Counted from the first letter of the stretch, positions 10,147 through 21,928 are shown. The stretch is DNA of 64,000 nucleotides from Amphibalanus amphitrite (GCF_019059575.1 NW_024881540.1:434001-498000), one strand, 5' to 3'. Program-made: numbers and translations. The notes: generated by a model not told the origin, from the letters alone.

Positions 10147-11159
10147 CGATAGCACTAACCTTGTCTCACTTTTTGTTGAATTGAAGTCTGTTCCGAATGG
10201 TTTCGGCCACAGACTGGCTGCACTGAGGTCGTTTGGTATGTGCAACTGTAATTAAAGCCACCTGAGGCGCCCTGACACCAGGCTGAAGCTGGGTTGGAAA
10301 TGCTTCGTCTTTGCAGATATCACTGGCCGCTGATTCTCGAGTACCTGAACCGGTAGATGTCGTGGCAAAATTTGATGTGATACTTTGGACCTTACCGCAG
10401 TCAGCGCACCCTAAAGCCCTAATAAAGAAACGCCCTACCCAGAGCTTCTGGATTCCTGTTCCAGTCCACCGTTCCTTCACCCCAGCCCACTGCCGCGCTC
10501 CCTCACCTCAGCCCTCCGTTCCCAGCTTGACGAGCGTTTGGGCCCTCGCTGTAGGCTAACTGTATACGCATCGAGACAGCCCGTCTCGGTGAGCTTAGTT
10601 GGCAAACTACTGCCTTGTGGAGGGTTTCTGGCGGATCGCTGTCCCAACAGGTTTAGATGCGACCGACTGTCTGAATGTTTGAGCGGTCTCCTCCCGCTGT
10701 GAGCTAGTTTCAGTTGATATCTGTCTCAGAAATACTTTTTAAAGGAAGGTTAAACGGAAATCGAACGTAAAATGAACAGAGGAAATGGTAACGAGTTACC
10801 TCATTGAAGAATAGCGCTTGCCTACTTCAAAAGGTTTGGAACCGTTCTTCAACATCTAATATGCGATCGGGTTATGGCACAACTTTTCCCATTGGAGCTT
10901 TTTTTCTAATACAGCAATACGAAAAGCGTTACATCGTCCACTGGCGGATCCAGGGAGCGGGCATTTAAAGCAAATATTTACTCTCCCTCCCCTGGCCCCT
11001 GCATCGCCCGAAATAGACAAAACGTGCCTTATGTTTCCTAATAATAACACTTTTATCTGGATTTTTTTATATATACTGTTCAGTAGATCCGTAAGGAATC
11101 GAAATCCGAGTAGTTTCTGGATTTTAGACACTTTTTTGGGGGGTATGTCCCCTATACGA
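10147..11159. other. Unannotated DNA between P1 and the minisatellite
   Basis: Several open frames of 80-104 codons overlap on both strands, none with a recognisable motif. A CACTGGCGGATCCAGGG string near 10,940 resembles a hAT end but has no partner. A short GAGACAG-CC-GTCTC hairpin lies near 10,572. Confidence 0.4.
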
Positions 11160-11640
11160 TTCCCGGATGAAAAGTCAAAACGTTAAAAGTAAACGGATAA
11201 AAAGTCAAAGGACATTAAGTCGACAGACAGAAAGTCAACATCGCAAGAAGTCAAAGGACAAAATGTCAAATGAACAAAAAGGCAACCTGCCAAAAAGTCA
11301 ACACGCCAGAAGTCAACAAGCTAAAAGTCAACACGCAAGAAGTCAAAAGACATAATATCAAAGAGACAAAAAGCCGACATGTCAAAAAGTCAACGCGCTA
11401 AAAGTCAACACGCTAAAAGTCAACACGCTAAAAGTCAACGCGCAAAAAGTCAACACGCAAAAAGTCAAGACGCTAAAAGTCAACACGCCTAAAAGTCAAC
11501 ACGCTAAAAGTCAACACGCGAAAGGTCAACATGCTAAAAGTCAACACGCTAAAAGTCAACATGCTTAAAAGTCAACACGCTAAAAGTCAACACACAAAAA
11601 GTCAACAAGCAAATAGTTAATAGGTGCGCGAAAGTTGATG
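11160..11640 (+). repeat. 15-bp minisatellite (AAAAGTCAACACGCT)n
   Basis: Roughly thirty tandem units, degenerate at the left (AAAGTCAAAACG, AAAGTCGACAGAC) and most regular between 11,380 and 11,600. The period is a multiple of three, so a frame stays open and gives a KSQHARS-type repeat, but there is no coding support. There are no spacers, so this is not a CRISPR array. Confidence 0.9.
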
Positions 11641-11699
11641 CGCAAAATGCAGTCAACAGCAAAAAGTAGTCTTTAACAGCAGTCGTTAACTAAGTCGGT

Positions 11700-11780
11700 A
11701 CGTACTATTGGTCTCAAGATAAGGGTCCAGGCGGCCTGTAGGTTTGATGCGGTGAATACCCTCACCCTCGCCACAGCTGG
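11700..11780. repeat. Conserved 80-bp block, inverted partner at 18,255-18,335
   Basis: The block beginning TACTATTGGTCTCAAG returns in reverse complement 6.5 kb away with only a few mismatches, while the sequence on either side is not clearly alignable. It may mark two ends of an older composite element or a dispersed short repeat. Confidence 0.7.
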
Positions 11781-12742
11781 AGTGGGGGTAGGGGAGGGGG
11801 TGCGTTCGGCCCGAGTCTGACGGCGGGGTCGCTCGCCGCAGTGTGGTGTCCTGCGGTGCAGTCGGAATCAGGCGGAATTATGCCGGCGGCGGTAACCGGT
11901 CGGAGGGCCTGGCTCAGTCGCGTCTCGAGACGATTTACCGAGCAGGGTGTCAGCGATAGATGGGAGGGGTGTGGTCAGGGCGCTGTTTGATCACCAAATC
12001 AGCATGCTGTCAGTTTGCTGGCGTTTCTCATCTTCTCATTGGTCGTTGATGAACCACACGTGGTGTGTGCGATTGACCAATGAGAGACTAAGAGACGCCT
12101 GTAACTGGCTTCCATATATTGGAAAACCGACAGCAAGCTGAAAACACGACAGTGCATGGGGCGCACTAGCTTTGAAGATCGCTCCGCAAAAGCATGTCTT
12201 TCCATAGATGAGGGTGACGGGTGTTACCCGCCCCAGACTTCTTGCGATTGCTCTCAACAAGGAAACCTGAAAGCTGAAAAATAGCACACCTGACTTGATT
12301 CAAGCCGATTCTCTGGTGACACCAACGACCAATTACATTTTCAATTCTTGTCGAGTCACTGACCTATGACGTCATACAAGACTTCACTCGGTCCCAAAAT
12401 ATTGCGGCTTGGCAACTCCGCCATTGCTAGGTCAACTTCTGCAGATAAATAAAACTCACAGGACTTCATATTCTTCCGAGACCTTGCAACTTTTATGTCT
12501 CGTAATTTCTAGAAATTCACGTAAAGCTAGGTCCATGACATGACCTCCCTCACCATCATAATTCAACAAGGGAAATATTAAAATTTATGTTGATGACAAA
12601 AGAATTATTTACGACTATCGTTTGCACATGGCGTCGTGTTCGTGTCGCTTCACTCCTTGTAAGATCGATGCTCAACTTTTGCGTTGTGAACCATGTGCAA
12701 CGTCATAAACGACGCTACATAGATATTGGAGTTTTTTTGTCA
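11781..12742. other. GC-rich then ordinary DNA, no gene seen
   Basis: 11,790-11,945 is GC- and CpG-rich. The rest has short unmatched frames, one TGACGTCA site near 12,366, and the CCAAT/E-box inverted repeat listed separately. Confidence 0.4.
12011..12110. promoter_or_regulatory. Inverted CCAAT boxes around an E-box palindrome
   Basis: An imperfect 100-bp inverted repeat. CTCATTGGTC on the left and GACCAATGAG on the right flank CCACACGTGGTGTG at 12,054-12,067. ATTGG/CCAAT is the NF-Y site and CACGTG the bHLH E-box. The arrangement looks promoter-like but no gene starts nearby, so function is inference. Confidence 0.35.
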
Positions 12743-13394
12743 TTATTCCGCACCGTAGACAGTGTTTACAATTGCTTCACGTGCAAAGAGAGAAAATTGT
12801 CAGATGTCGTTTACCTGATTTGTTAAACGTCTAGACGTTTGTCTAGTCTGAAATATGCCGTATTTTAACATAAAAAGTATTTTTTTTTTTTACTTAAGTG
12901 ACCGAAAGATGCCGGCGGTAAGGGATAAAATTATTAAACCACTCGTAGGTAGACAAATATTTTAAACGTCTCGCCTATCGGCTCGACGTTTAAAAAAATT
13001 TGTTCTACCTACTCGCGGTTTAATATATATTAACTACCGTTCCAACTGAAATACTACCGTTCCAACTGAAATACAAGGTGGTTATATATTAAACCGCGAG
13101 TAGGTAGAACAAATATTTTAAACATCGAGCGGTTAGGCGAGACGTTTAAGATATTTTTCTACCTACGAGCGGTTAAATAATTTTATCCCGTACTCCGATA
13201 TCTTTCGGGCGCTTAACGATAAAGAATACATTTTATATAAAAATACAACATATTTCAGACTAGACGAAATGTCTACTAGACGTTTAACAGTTTGTTAATC
13301 GTCTAGACGTTTAAAAAATCAGTTACACGACATCTGATAATTTTCTCTCTTTGCACGTGAAGCAATTGTAAACACTGTCTACGGTGCGGGATAA
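12743..13394. mobile_element. Fold-back MITE (652 bp)
   Basis: The ends TTATTCCGCACCGTAGACAG and TTATCCCGCACCGTAGACAG (reverse) begin arms of about 300 bp that pair almost throughout, including AAACGTCTAGACGTTT-type inner palindromes. At the centre a 20-bp unit ending CCGTTCCAACTGAAAT occurs twice (about 13,030-13,072). No coding capacity and no convincing target duplication. The fold would be a long hairpin. Confidence 0.85.
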
Positions 13395-13599
13395 CCGCAT
13401 TTAAACATCCACGCGCTATCCCCTAACTTACAGGGTCATCAATAAAAGATGACCTAAAGTCAGCCCCGCCAGAGGCGTAAGACATATTGCATAAACAGCT
13501 CACCGTTGAAATGATAAATCTTAGACATTTTACATAGCACAAACAGAAATCAGTTGTGTCGCTCGAAGAAAACTTGCTTCTTGTGGAGGATTGTCATAT

Positions 13600-13861
13600 T
13601 AGAGATGTCAATCAAATACCAACTTTTTGGCATACCGATACCAAACCGATACCAACTTGGTATTTGGCGTTTCGAGGCTAACACATTTGGTATTTTGTTG
13701 ATATATTGTGAATCCTCGCTACTGTAAGTGACTGTGACTTTGGTAAAAAGCTGGCATTTCCCTGATATTGCCAAGTCGGTTCGCTTTCGGTATTTTCCCA
13801 TGGTTCCTGTTGGTATTTGGTTTGGTATCGGTATCACGACTTTCTGTAATTGACATCACAA
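13600..13861. mobile_element. Small hAT-like MITE with ATACCGATACCAAACC motifs
   Basis: The ends TAGAGATGTCAAT and the reverse complement TTGTGATGTCAAT enclose about 260 bp with several copies of GGTATCGG/CCGATACC in both orientations. An open frame of 95 codons runs across it but is repeat-derived. The flanks agree in only 5 of 8 bases, so the hAT assignment is tentative. Confidence 0.6.
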
Positions 13862-14598
13862 GTCCATATATTTAAAATGCCTTCCCAGGTTTCTTAAGCC
13901 ATTGCAAACGTGAATACTGGACAGATTACTGAAGAATTGCTAGACTCTCTTCACCTTCGAGCAACTGAACAAGATCCCAGCACCCTGGTCACTCTGCAGT
14001 CTGGATTTTTCCTGCTTGGACTTCACCGTTTAGCCTCAAGCAACTCAAATTGCGGAGCGAACTCAAGAGTCCAAGACCCTAGATGAACTGAACGCTGCCG
14101 TGAGTCGTCGAAGGCTTCGTCTGCACGATGGCCGGCGATCATTTTGGGCTCCAGCGGGGGCTTACTTTACGTCATTCGCTAATGAACACCCTGCACTTGT
14201 GCACGTGACCTGACCTCAGAGGTCACATGTTGATCTGACACTTTTAACTTGATTGTGAATCGCTGGGTGTTGTTTTTGTTTGCAAGGCTTTTAGCTTAAT
14301 AATGGGCGAAACGGCGGCGGGGTCCCCCCCCCCCCCCCCACACACACACTCTAGACGTCTCTCGGTATTCAGAAAGCCGATAGGTCCGACGAGGAATAAC
14401 GGATACAACGACAACGAGATACGAGCACTCTTGAAATATGTTTGTTACGTGTGGATTTGATTTTTGAGAACGTTTCCTTGTCTTGTCTACAAGCTGAAGT
14501 TCGCCAATCAGCCTTATGCATTACCTAGCTGCATCGCTTCGAGTCCCATCAGTGGAAATGGCTTCTACACTCTACACTATTAGTGCTTTCTTGGAATG
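13862..14598. other. Unannotated DNA
   Basis: No gene or repeat ends seen. A C-run at about 14,325-14,341 runs into (CA)n and differs in length between the arms. Confidence 0.4.
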
Positions 14599-16753
14599 GG
14601 GGCATTCCATGTCAACCGGGACAGCCAAAATCGGTCACCTCTGCGATTTTGTTCAAACTTGGTATACCTATTGGCTATTGGGTGAAACCTCTGAGGGTGA
14701 ACGGATTTTATCATATGCCCTCGGGCTACAGAGATACAAGCCGCTTAACTTCTGCTTTTTTAGCAGAATTGGACGTATATTGCAATCTTGAAAGATCTAT
14801 AGCTTCAACATTTTTGAAGCTATTAATTTCAAACAAACTGAAACGTGTACGTAAGGAGTTATGCTAGTTAAGTTTGGCAATTTTTACATTTTTTGGTGAT
14901 TTTGACTTTATTTTATTTTGATTTAATTTCTTAAAATCTAATTTGTGAAAAATGGGTACCCTTCGATTTTGCTCAAATTTAGATATTGTCTTCCACTACA
15001 CGTAACGCACACGTGCTGAGAAAATTAGAGTGGGCCAACGATAACTTTGGATGATATAGCAACAAGTAGTGCAACGTAGCACGGCCGGTGGAAGGGGCCG
15101 ATTTCGGCAATCCCACCTGTTTTTCGCCAATAACTTACGCCATATTTATCATATTAACGTCAAACTTTCAGTATCTCTCCAGAATTGAATTGCAAATCCT
15201 TCTGTGCAAGCAAAAGGTATTTCGGTCCACAATTTTTCTAGTAATAGCGGTGTAAAGTCAAACATCTTGCCGGAGCGGCGCGGCGGCCGGCGCCGGCCGT
15301 TGCCGCCTGAATGGTAGACTGTGCCGGCGCGGGACTGTTCCATCTTTGCACTGGGCTTCTTACCGCTGATTATGATCGATTCGTGTCAAATTTTGTGTGA
15401 AGGCTTAAAATGTACACGCAATCAAATGGTCAAATGAATACGAAAATCAACTGGTAAAAATTGAATTATTAGGATGCAAACACAATCTTTGACTGAGACG
15501 CTTCCCGCGTCGGCCGATCCCCGCCTCTGCCGGCGACATCTTACTCTTATCAGGCCACTAACTACCAAATTTATGGTTAGATTAACTAGAGATTCTCATA
15601 ACACTACAAATGTCGTATAAAGGAAGAAATAGGAAAATCGGCCAGTAACTCTTAGAGCTATGGGCGTATAAACGCAAAATAGTCACTATAGCAAATTTGA
15701 TCACGTTTAACCTCATTTGATCTTGAAGATATTGATCTAGGGCCATGAAATTGGCACACGATAAAGTTCCCCACCGCCCCACTTACAATTCAAATTCCGT
15801 TTTTAAATACCTTTTTTGGCTAAACCGGGCCTTTCTCCCCTAACGCTGGGAGAGTCATGCGTATTTCCTTTTTGCAACCAAAGAGGGGCGCTGCCCGGAG
15901 AATGCCCAATGGCATCATAAAAAACTGGCTTACATCTCCGCGATGACCACCTATCTTCATGGCTTAGTAGTTAGTGTGCCGAGTGTACCCACCTTGTATT
16001 CTAAAGGTCGCTGTCTCGCAGCCGGTCAGCCTCAAGTGTTTTAACACGCATTCGTTTTTTAAGTAGCATATGGCCAGCCGGCAAATGTCGTGAGGCCTAA
16101 TGTTCGTATCTAAGTAGCATTTGGCCAGTCGGCAACTGCCGTGAGGGCTGTATATATTTACGCGTGTTAAATTAGGTCAGGTCACGTCAGGTCAGGTTAG
16201 GTTTGCTTTGGTTTGGGGTAGAAAGAAGCATCTTCGGATAGCGCCTCTTCTTGGTTGCTAAAACGAAACACGTGAGTGCCAGACATTACGGAGTCCAAAA
16301 GACAGTTACGTAGGCGTCGGCCCATTCTGGATTTTTATATGATGTAGCTAATGTATAGGAGAATAAAATATGTAAAAATCAGCAAAATCGAAGGGTACCC
16401 ATTTTTCAGAAAATCAAAATTTATTTTTTGAATTTTAATTAAGTTCACTAATTAGTTAATTAAGTCAATATTGTTATCCTCAAATTAAAGCCTGATCTAT
16501 TCCCTCCGTTTCAAACTTTGTCTCGTGGTGATATGTCTAAAACCTCAATGGGTATGACTCTTTAAAGATGATAATGTGCCTTGCCTAAGTCAATGTTTGA
16601 TGACGTGTATCTCGGAAACGTGACGTCATATCTTGACAAAAATGTCTCCTTTCTTTTCACTTATAGATGAGTAGTTTCACTAAGTTTCGCAAAAATCGGA
16701 GGAGGTGAGGTTCAAAATGGTCATTTTTTGTCCCACTTGACGTGGAATGCCCC
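14599..16753. mobile_element. Element V, long-TIR transposon (2.15 kb)
   Basis: The termini GGGGCATTCCATGTCAA and (reverse) GGGGCATTCCACGTCAA are flanked by a 4-bp duplication AATG. Diverged inverted similarity extends some 450 bp inward on both sides and includes the GGGTACCCTTCGATTTTGCT block (about 14,954 and 16,380). The end motif is shared with element X, which also has a 4-bp duplication. The middle is GC-rich and has no recognisable transposase. Superfamilies with 4-bp duplications include Sola and Chapaev; none is assigned. Confidence 0.8.
16050..16150. repeat. Tandem duplication of a 55-bp unit in element V
   Basis: TAAGTAGCATATGGCCAGCC...GTGAGGCC occurs twice in direct order with moderate divergence, followed by an AGGTCAGGTCACGTCAGGTC array at 16,170-16,200. 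Confidence 0.7.
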
Positions 16754-17006
16754 AATGATATCACGTTTTATAGAATTATAAAGCGAACACATAGCGAACG
16801 GGGCGAGAGTAACTCTTAACATATTGTTTAATGGTTAACCCTACCGGAGGTTTAACAATGCAGTTATTGAAATGAACTGTTCAACACTTGTCCATCGCCA
16901 TAAATGAAATTATATAAAACAGTAGGAAATTAAAAGTTATGAAGGTTGAAATATGCAACCGTTAAGATAATGATATAAATAGTGACGTTCTCGGCGAGTC
17001 GGCGGT

Positions 17007-17068
17007 ATGCCGATCATGACAACATTAATTGCTATGTGCCGATCATGACAACATTAATTGCTATGTCC
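17007..17068. repeat. Perfect 31-bp tandem duplication
   Basis: Two adjacent copies starting GCCGATCATGACAACATT, just past the 3' end of the dead transposase. Both copies are kept in the right arm. Confidence 0.85.
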
Positions 17069-17750
17069 TAAACAAATTGCCACGTCTTGCAGTCTAAAGT
17101 GAAACTGCAATGAATGATGCGTGAGCTACATGGTCCGGCATAAGTTTTATCCTCGCTGGATTTTTTTATCATGCCCATTTGAGCTGTAACGACAAGGCGC
17201 TGAGGTTGGCCGCCGATTTCTGTTTGTCCAGGTCCTGCTGGACGACAGCCCGAAGTTCGTCGATTAGGATGAGGTCCGGAGGGCAGCCGGATAGCATCTC
17301 TTTCCTTCAGAAGTCTGACACGTTCAACTCGCACCACCGCTAGGCCTTGGCAAAGCGATGAGTTGGCGCACCGTCCTGATTGAAAATGCATGCCAACATG
17401 TCATTGACCATGCGTTGGCTTAGTATTGGGCCGAAGGTAGGTAATGAGCCTTGGAGAGCTCTTCCAATAGCGTCTCACGGTCCTGTTTGGAGATGTGATA
17501 GCGCTTCAGCGCGAGCCGCTTGGCCAATTTTGTCGCCAACTACTGGCCCCTCTTCCCGGTCGCCTTTTTCAATGCGATTTCTGTAACGTTTGAAATGGTA
17601 GGCGCACGCCGGCACACTGGACCGATCAGCAACACTGCCAGCAGCCGTATGCTTATCCCACCAACACCGGACTGTGCAGACAGTTCGTCTATAATTAAGA
17701 CTTGCAAATAAAAACAACAGGCAGATGTCCCAACCAATCAGCAATGACAC
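17068..17750 (-). pseudogene. Tc1/mariner-type transposase pseudogene
   Basis: On the minus strand a frame carries FNQDGAPTHRFAKA, a stop, RWCELNVSDF, a stop, then SGCPPDLILIDELRA and a KQKSAANLSALSLQLKWA tail. This is the second half of a DDE transposase of the Tc1/mariner group: the D of QDGAP is the second catalytic Asp, and the PPDL segment stands where SPDLNPLD is normal. The C-terminal helix order also fits. The N-terminal part is frameshifted and not confidently readable. Two in-frame stops make it inactive; the copy at 26,255-26,937 has the same lesions, so they predate the palindrome. Confidence 0.65.
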
Positions 17751-18816
17751 GCTGTGTCATTTCGGCCTGGGGCATGCCGACTGTCTGGTTCAGCTCCCTT
17801 GATAGAAATTTCAGGCATTCACGTAGCGACGCAGCCGTTCAGGTGAACAATCTCTGTGAAACTGGCCGTAGCTCAGTGATCCGTGACCCGAGGTTCGTTC
17901 GTCACCTCATGCTCTGCGGCCAAGGACCGCGCAATGCCGGAGTGCAGCCTGAATCGTCATCCCTCAGGTGTGGACACGATTAAGAACAGGAAAGTGTTGT
18001 CATAGGTAGTGGACATAACTTTTGCGGAACGATATATTGTCGTCCTGATAGTGTCTTTCATTGTCAGCGAGACGCTACATGGAGTTAAAATGGCGAGCGG
18101 TCCTCCCGCCGGAATGGTGAGCGTCCTTCTCTGTCAAACGCGGCGCTAGTTTCCGCCTAAGCTCCGCGGCCCGCTCGACTGCTTTGTCATGCGGCACAGT
18201 CTACAAGTACAGGTGACCGGTCGCGAGATCGGAGCTCCGTAGCACCGAGCGAGTGTGGCGAAGGTGAGGGTATTCACCGCATCAAACCTACAGGTCGCCT
18301 GGACCCTTATCTTGAGACCAATAGTACAAGTACGCCGCAGCCCGCGTCTCCGGTCGGCGACTGACCCGCGCCGGGCCACCTGATCCCCGGCCGCCGCCCG
18401 CTGGGCGCCGGCTGCACCGCATAGCGCGTCTCGGCGCGTCCCCGTGCGTGCCCCGACACTACCGATAAGAACGCTCCTACCTATTTTTACTTTGCTTTAA
18501 AAAGTATATTGGGAATGTGAACTTATTTATATAAAGTTGGCGTACTGTGCCTGCTGGTGGCGGGGGGGGGGGGGGCAGTTCCGATAAGGAGACGTAGGGC
18601 GGAGGCGAAGATGAAGGAGAGGGACAGTAACTGGTGGCCACAATGCGCTATATGTACTTCTCACCTCTCTTTGGACGTCACAGCTCCGAGGCCCTAAAAA
18701 ATTGTGTTTTTAGCAATCGCATCTCGATAACTTAATTGACCTATACAGTTCGATGAAAAATTGGCCACCTTAATTGTACGCAGTCCGTACCTTTCGATGA
18801 AAATTGGTCACCTTAA
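17751..18816. other. Unannotated DNA with GC-rich and G-run stretches
   Basis: No gene recognised. 18,340-18,450 is GC- and CpG-rich, with a G-run at 18,561-18,575. At 18,750-18,816 lies a tandem unit (TTCGATGAAAAATTGG...TTAATTGTACGCAGTCC), the second copy of which was split by the next element. Confidence 0.4.
18255..18335. repeat. Inverted partner of the 11,700 block
   Basis: Reverse complement of 11,700-11,780 with a few substitutions; it ends in GAGACCAATAGTAC. Also present in the right arm at about 25,670-25,750. Confidence 0.7.
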
Positions 18817-19579
18817 GGCGGCCGCACACTAGGCCATTCGGCGGGCGACATTTCGCAAAAACGCAATTCCGTGGCGACATTACGCTTTCATGGACGCCGA
18901 ATCAGCTGCCGAAACGACAAAATTATCAGCCGACCGCTGCCAGCTAGCTGCCCGCGGGTAGAGTGCGCATGCGCGCGAACAGCCGCGGAGTTGCGGAAAA
19001 AGCTGGACCGGTTCAGCTTTTTCCGCGGCGACGCCGCGGACACCCGAAATTGTGGAACTTGAAACTCACCAACTATTGATGGAGCAGCCGAGAAATAGAC
19101 TTCACTTGATAACAAAAATCGTAGCGGCACTTCTTTCCCCATATTATATGGTTTTTATACACTTCATTGGTTATTCCAATAATGGGTTACTATGTGCCTC
19201 TCCACAATTGTCTTTAGGTTTCTTGCATTTGTCGACTAACACGGTTGTTTACATTAATCACGAGCTTTATTTTTTTGCAACTTCCTCCAGAAATTATGTC
19301 AAATTAATAGATATTCAAAACTTTATTGTACAGAAATATAGCATAATCACATTAAATAAGCAAATATTGTATTTGCTTAAATGTATTTAGTTTGCATTCG
19401 TTTATATTTATCATAAAATGTTTCACATAAAGTTCCTGAAAATACTAAGTAGAAAATCGCACCGCCGAATGGTCCTGTAAACTGCTGAAAACAAGCGGAA
19501 AGCCGCTGTAGGAATGTCGCCCGCGACATTCCGCTTTTGCGGAATCTCGCCCGCCGAATGGCCCAGTGTGCGGCCGCCT
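18817..19579. mobile_element. TTAA-flanked TIR element K (763 bp)
   Basis: The ends GGCGGCCGCACACTAGGCCA and the near-perfect reverse give inverted repeats of about 35 bp. It splits a tandem unit at TTAA: the intact neighbour reads CACCTTAATTGTACGCAG, matching the two flanks once joined. The interior has a hairpin of 13-bp arms at 18,993-19,026 and an AT-rich centre without transposase. TTAA use fits piggyBac or Kolobok; the ends do not decide. Confidence 0.88.
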
Positions 19580-19583
19580 TTAA

Positions 19584-19979
19584 TTGTATGCAGTCCGTGA
19601 ATATTAACAGGTTGTTGTCTGTTGATGCTGATATGAGCGTTCCTTTCAAAGGAGGACAATCCGACAATCACACAATTGCCTCTCGTTCCAACTTCCACCT
19701 ATCTAAAAGAAACGACGCGCTTTACTATTGTACCAATTGTACCATACAATACGCTTGAACTATAATAAAAGTGTGAAATCGCTAATAGAACCCGTGACGG
19801 AATCAATTGATGAGAAACGTCTCCCTACACAATATAGGAAATTTGAACAAGCGAACCTTTCGTATCGATAACATTCCGGGTTACTATATTTGTTGAAATA
19901 ATTCCAGTAAACTGCGCCTGGGACAGTTGTCTCGAAGGATCATGTAACGCTGCCTCATGACAACCTTACTCGAGGGCAG
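19584..19979. other. Unannotated DNA
   Basis: No gene or repeat end recognised between element K and the GC-rich minisatellite. A hairpin GGCAGCGC...GCGCTGC lies just beyond its right edge near 19,975-20,000. Confidence 0.35.
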
Positions 19980-20690
19980 CGCTTTTCGAGGAGCGCTGCA
20001 GCCCGAAGGTTGGGACTTTGAACTGTGAAAAAACGCCCGCCCGCCGCAAAACGCAAACACCGCAAAACGCACGCCCGAAACGCCAACGCAAACGTCGCAA
20101 AAAAACGCCCGCCTGCCGCAAACCGCATAAAAACGCAAAAACGCCGCAAAAAATAAAACCGCCCGCATCGCACGCACGCTAACCGCCAACCGAAAACGCC
20201 GAAACAGCGCCCAACCGCCGCCAACCGCAAACAAATTAAGCACCGCAAACGACGAAAAAAAGAAAACCGCCCGCATCGCCCACCCGCCCGCCGCCAAACA
20301 CAAACACCGCAAAAAGCACAAAACGCCCGCCCGCCTCAAAACACAAACACTGCAAAACGCGCAAAACGCACGCCCGAAACGCCAACGCAAACGTCGAAAA
20401 ATCGCCCGACCGCCGCAAACCGCAAAAACCGCAAAATTAAACCACCCGCATCGCACGCACGCTAACCACCAACCGAAAACGCCTAAAAATCGCCCGCCCG
20501 CTGCCAAACGCAAACACCGCAAAAAACGCCCGGCCGCCGGGAAACCGAAAAAAATTAACACCGAAAAGGACGCAAAAAACGCCCCTCATCGCCCGCCCGC
20601 CCGCCGCCAAACACAAACACCGCAAAAAACGGCCGCCCGCCGCAAAATGCAAACACCGCAAAACGCGCAAATCGCACGCCCGAAACGCCA
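19980..20690. repeat. GC-rich minisatellite (CGCCCGCC / GCAAAACGC motifs)
   Basis: Interlocking degenerate repeats with two alternating unit types: one with CGCCCGCCCGCCGC followed by AAACACAAACACCGC, the other with GCACGCCCGAAACGCC followed by AACGCAAACGTCGC. Long frames on the minus strand (up to 225 codons) exist only because stops are rare in this composition. Mirror copy at 23,319-24,010 with small indels. Confidence 0.85.
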
Positions 20691-20698
20691 AATATATA

Positions 20699-20742
<44 letters not shown>

Positions 20743-20762
20743 TTATATATATAATATATATG
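20691..20762. repeat. (TA)n tract, outer left
   Basis: An interrupted TA repeat that abuts the fold-back unit; the mirror tract is 23,245-23,318. Confidence 0.9.
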
Positions 20763-20922
20763 AGTGAAGTTGGGAAGCAGGTTTTCACGAATACATGTTT
20801 CAATGAAAATGACAGCGTAACGGGCGTTGTTTTGCTTCTTGCCAAGATTCTCTAGGCTTCTCACAGTTTTTCGATCATCTAAGGAAAATTCATGTAAAAT
20901 AGTGCCTATATTGCCAGGTAAC

Positions 20923-20953
20923 GTTTCGTCAACATATCCGTTAACATCTTCAG
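20923..20953 (-). other. Hammerhead-like core half
   Basis: On the minus strand CTGAAGA matches the hammerhead CUGANGA box. It is followed by a 6-bp stem (GTTAAC/GTTGAC, loop GGATAT) and then GAAAC. Hammerhead ribozymes are known in Penelope-like elements. Stems I and III and a NUH cleavage site cannot be drawn convincingly, so activity is doubtful. Confidence 0.3.
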
Positions 20954-21775
20954 ACATGCATATAAGGCACAAAAACAGAAAAAAGTACATCTATGGTTCG
21001 GATCGTGCGTCGCTAGATAACAGGTTTGCATTTCTTCAGTGACCTAGAACTAAATAAAACAGCAACGAGAGCAAGCAATTGTAGCAGTAGCACCTCCGGT
21101 TACACTTACACTTCCACACTGCGGTATCGAGAACAAATTCTACCGGTCCGTGATGTCATTAACGTACATACAATCGTTCATAATATTTAACACAATCGTC
21201 CATCAACATCTTTAACACAAATAACCATTCAATCGAGATGACATTGCCGTGAACAAACCACGGCACCACACTCACACGTAGCATGATGGTCACAAACACC
21301 CACATCATAGCTAGATGTAACACCAAAAGAAACTCACAGTCTTGGAAGCAGTCTTCATCAGAGATAGAGACCCTCTCATAAACAGACAGATGGATATGAA
21401 AGGGTCACTCTCGCTCTATGATGGACGGCCCCTAGCACCAAGGTTTTAGGAAGGCTTAGGATCAGATATGAATGCAAATGAGAATGATTGTCATCTCGAT
21501 TGAATGGTTATTTGTGTTAAAGATGTTGATGGACGATTGTGTTAAAGATATTATGAACGATTGTATGTACGTTAATGACATCACGGACCGGTAGAATTTG
21601 TTCTCGATACCGCAGTGTGGAAGTGTAAGTGTAACCGGAGGTGCTACTGCTACAATTGCTTGCTCTCGTTGCTGTTTTATTTAGTTCTAGGTCACTGAAA
21701 TAACCTGTTATCTAGCGACGCACGATCCGAACCATAGATGTACTTTTTTTCTGTTTTTGTGCCTTATATGCATGT

Positions 21776-21806
21776 CTGAAGATGTTAACGGATATGTTGA
21801 CGAAAC
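21776..21806 (+). other. Hammerhead-like core half, second copy
   Basis: Same CUGANGA, stem II, GAAAC order on the plus strand, in the opposite arm of the left fold-back. Confidence 0.3.
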
Positions 21807-21928
21807 GTTACCTGGCAATATAGGCACTATTTTACATGAATTTCCTTAGATGATCGAAAAACTGTGAGAAGCCTAGAGAATCTTGGCAAGAAGCAAAACA
21901 ACGCCCGTTACGCTGTCATTTTCATTGA

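Noticed and set aside
11160..11640. CRISPR-like array
   Set aside because: Contiguous 15-bp tandem units without unique spacers, in a eukaryotic transposon-rich setting.
15958..16040. tRNA-like or tRNA-derived SINE sequence (TTAGTAGTTAGTGTGCC...)
   Set aside because: The A-box-like stretch is suggestive, but there is no acceptable B box or cloverleaf and no SINE body or tail.
16170..16205. Telomere-like AGGTTAGG repeats
   Set aside because: Only one GGTTAGG within an AGGTCA array inside element V; no tandem TTAGG or TTAGGG run.
19884..20561. A 225-codon open frame on the minus strand
   Set aside because: It is a reading of the GC-rich minisatellite, is cut differently by small indels in the right-arm copy, and has no domain beyond repeated Arg/Phe/Ala words.
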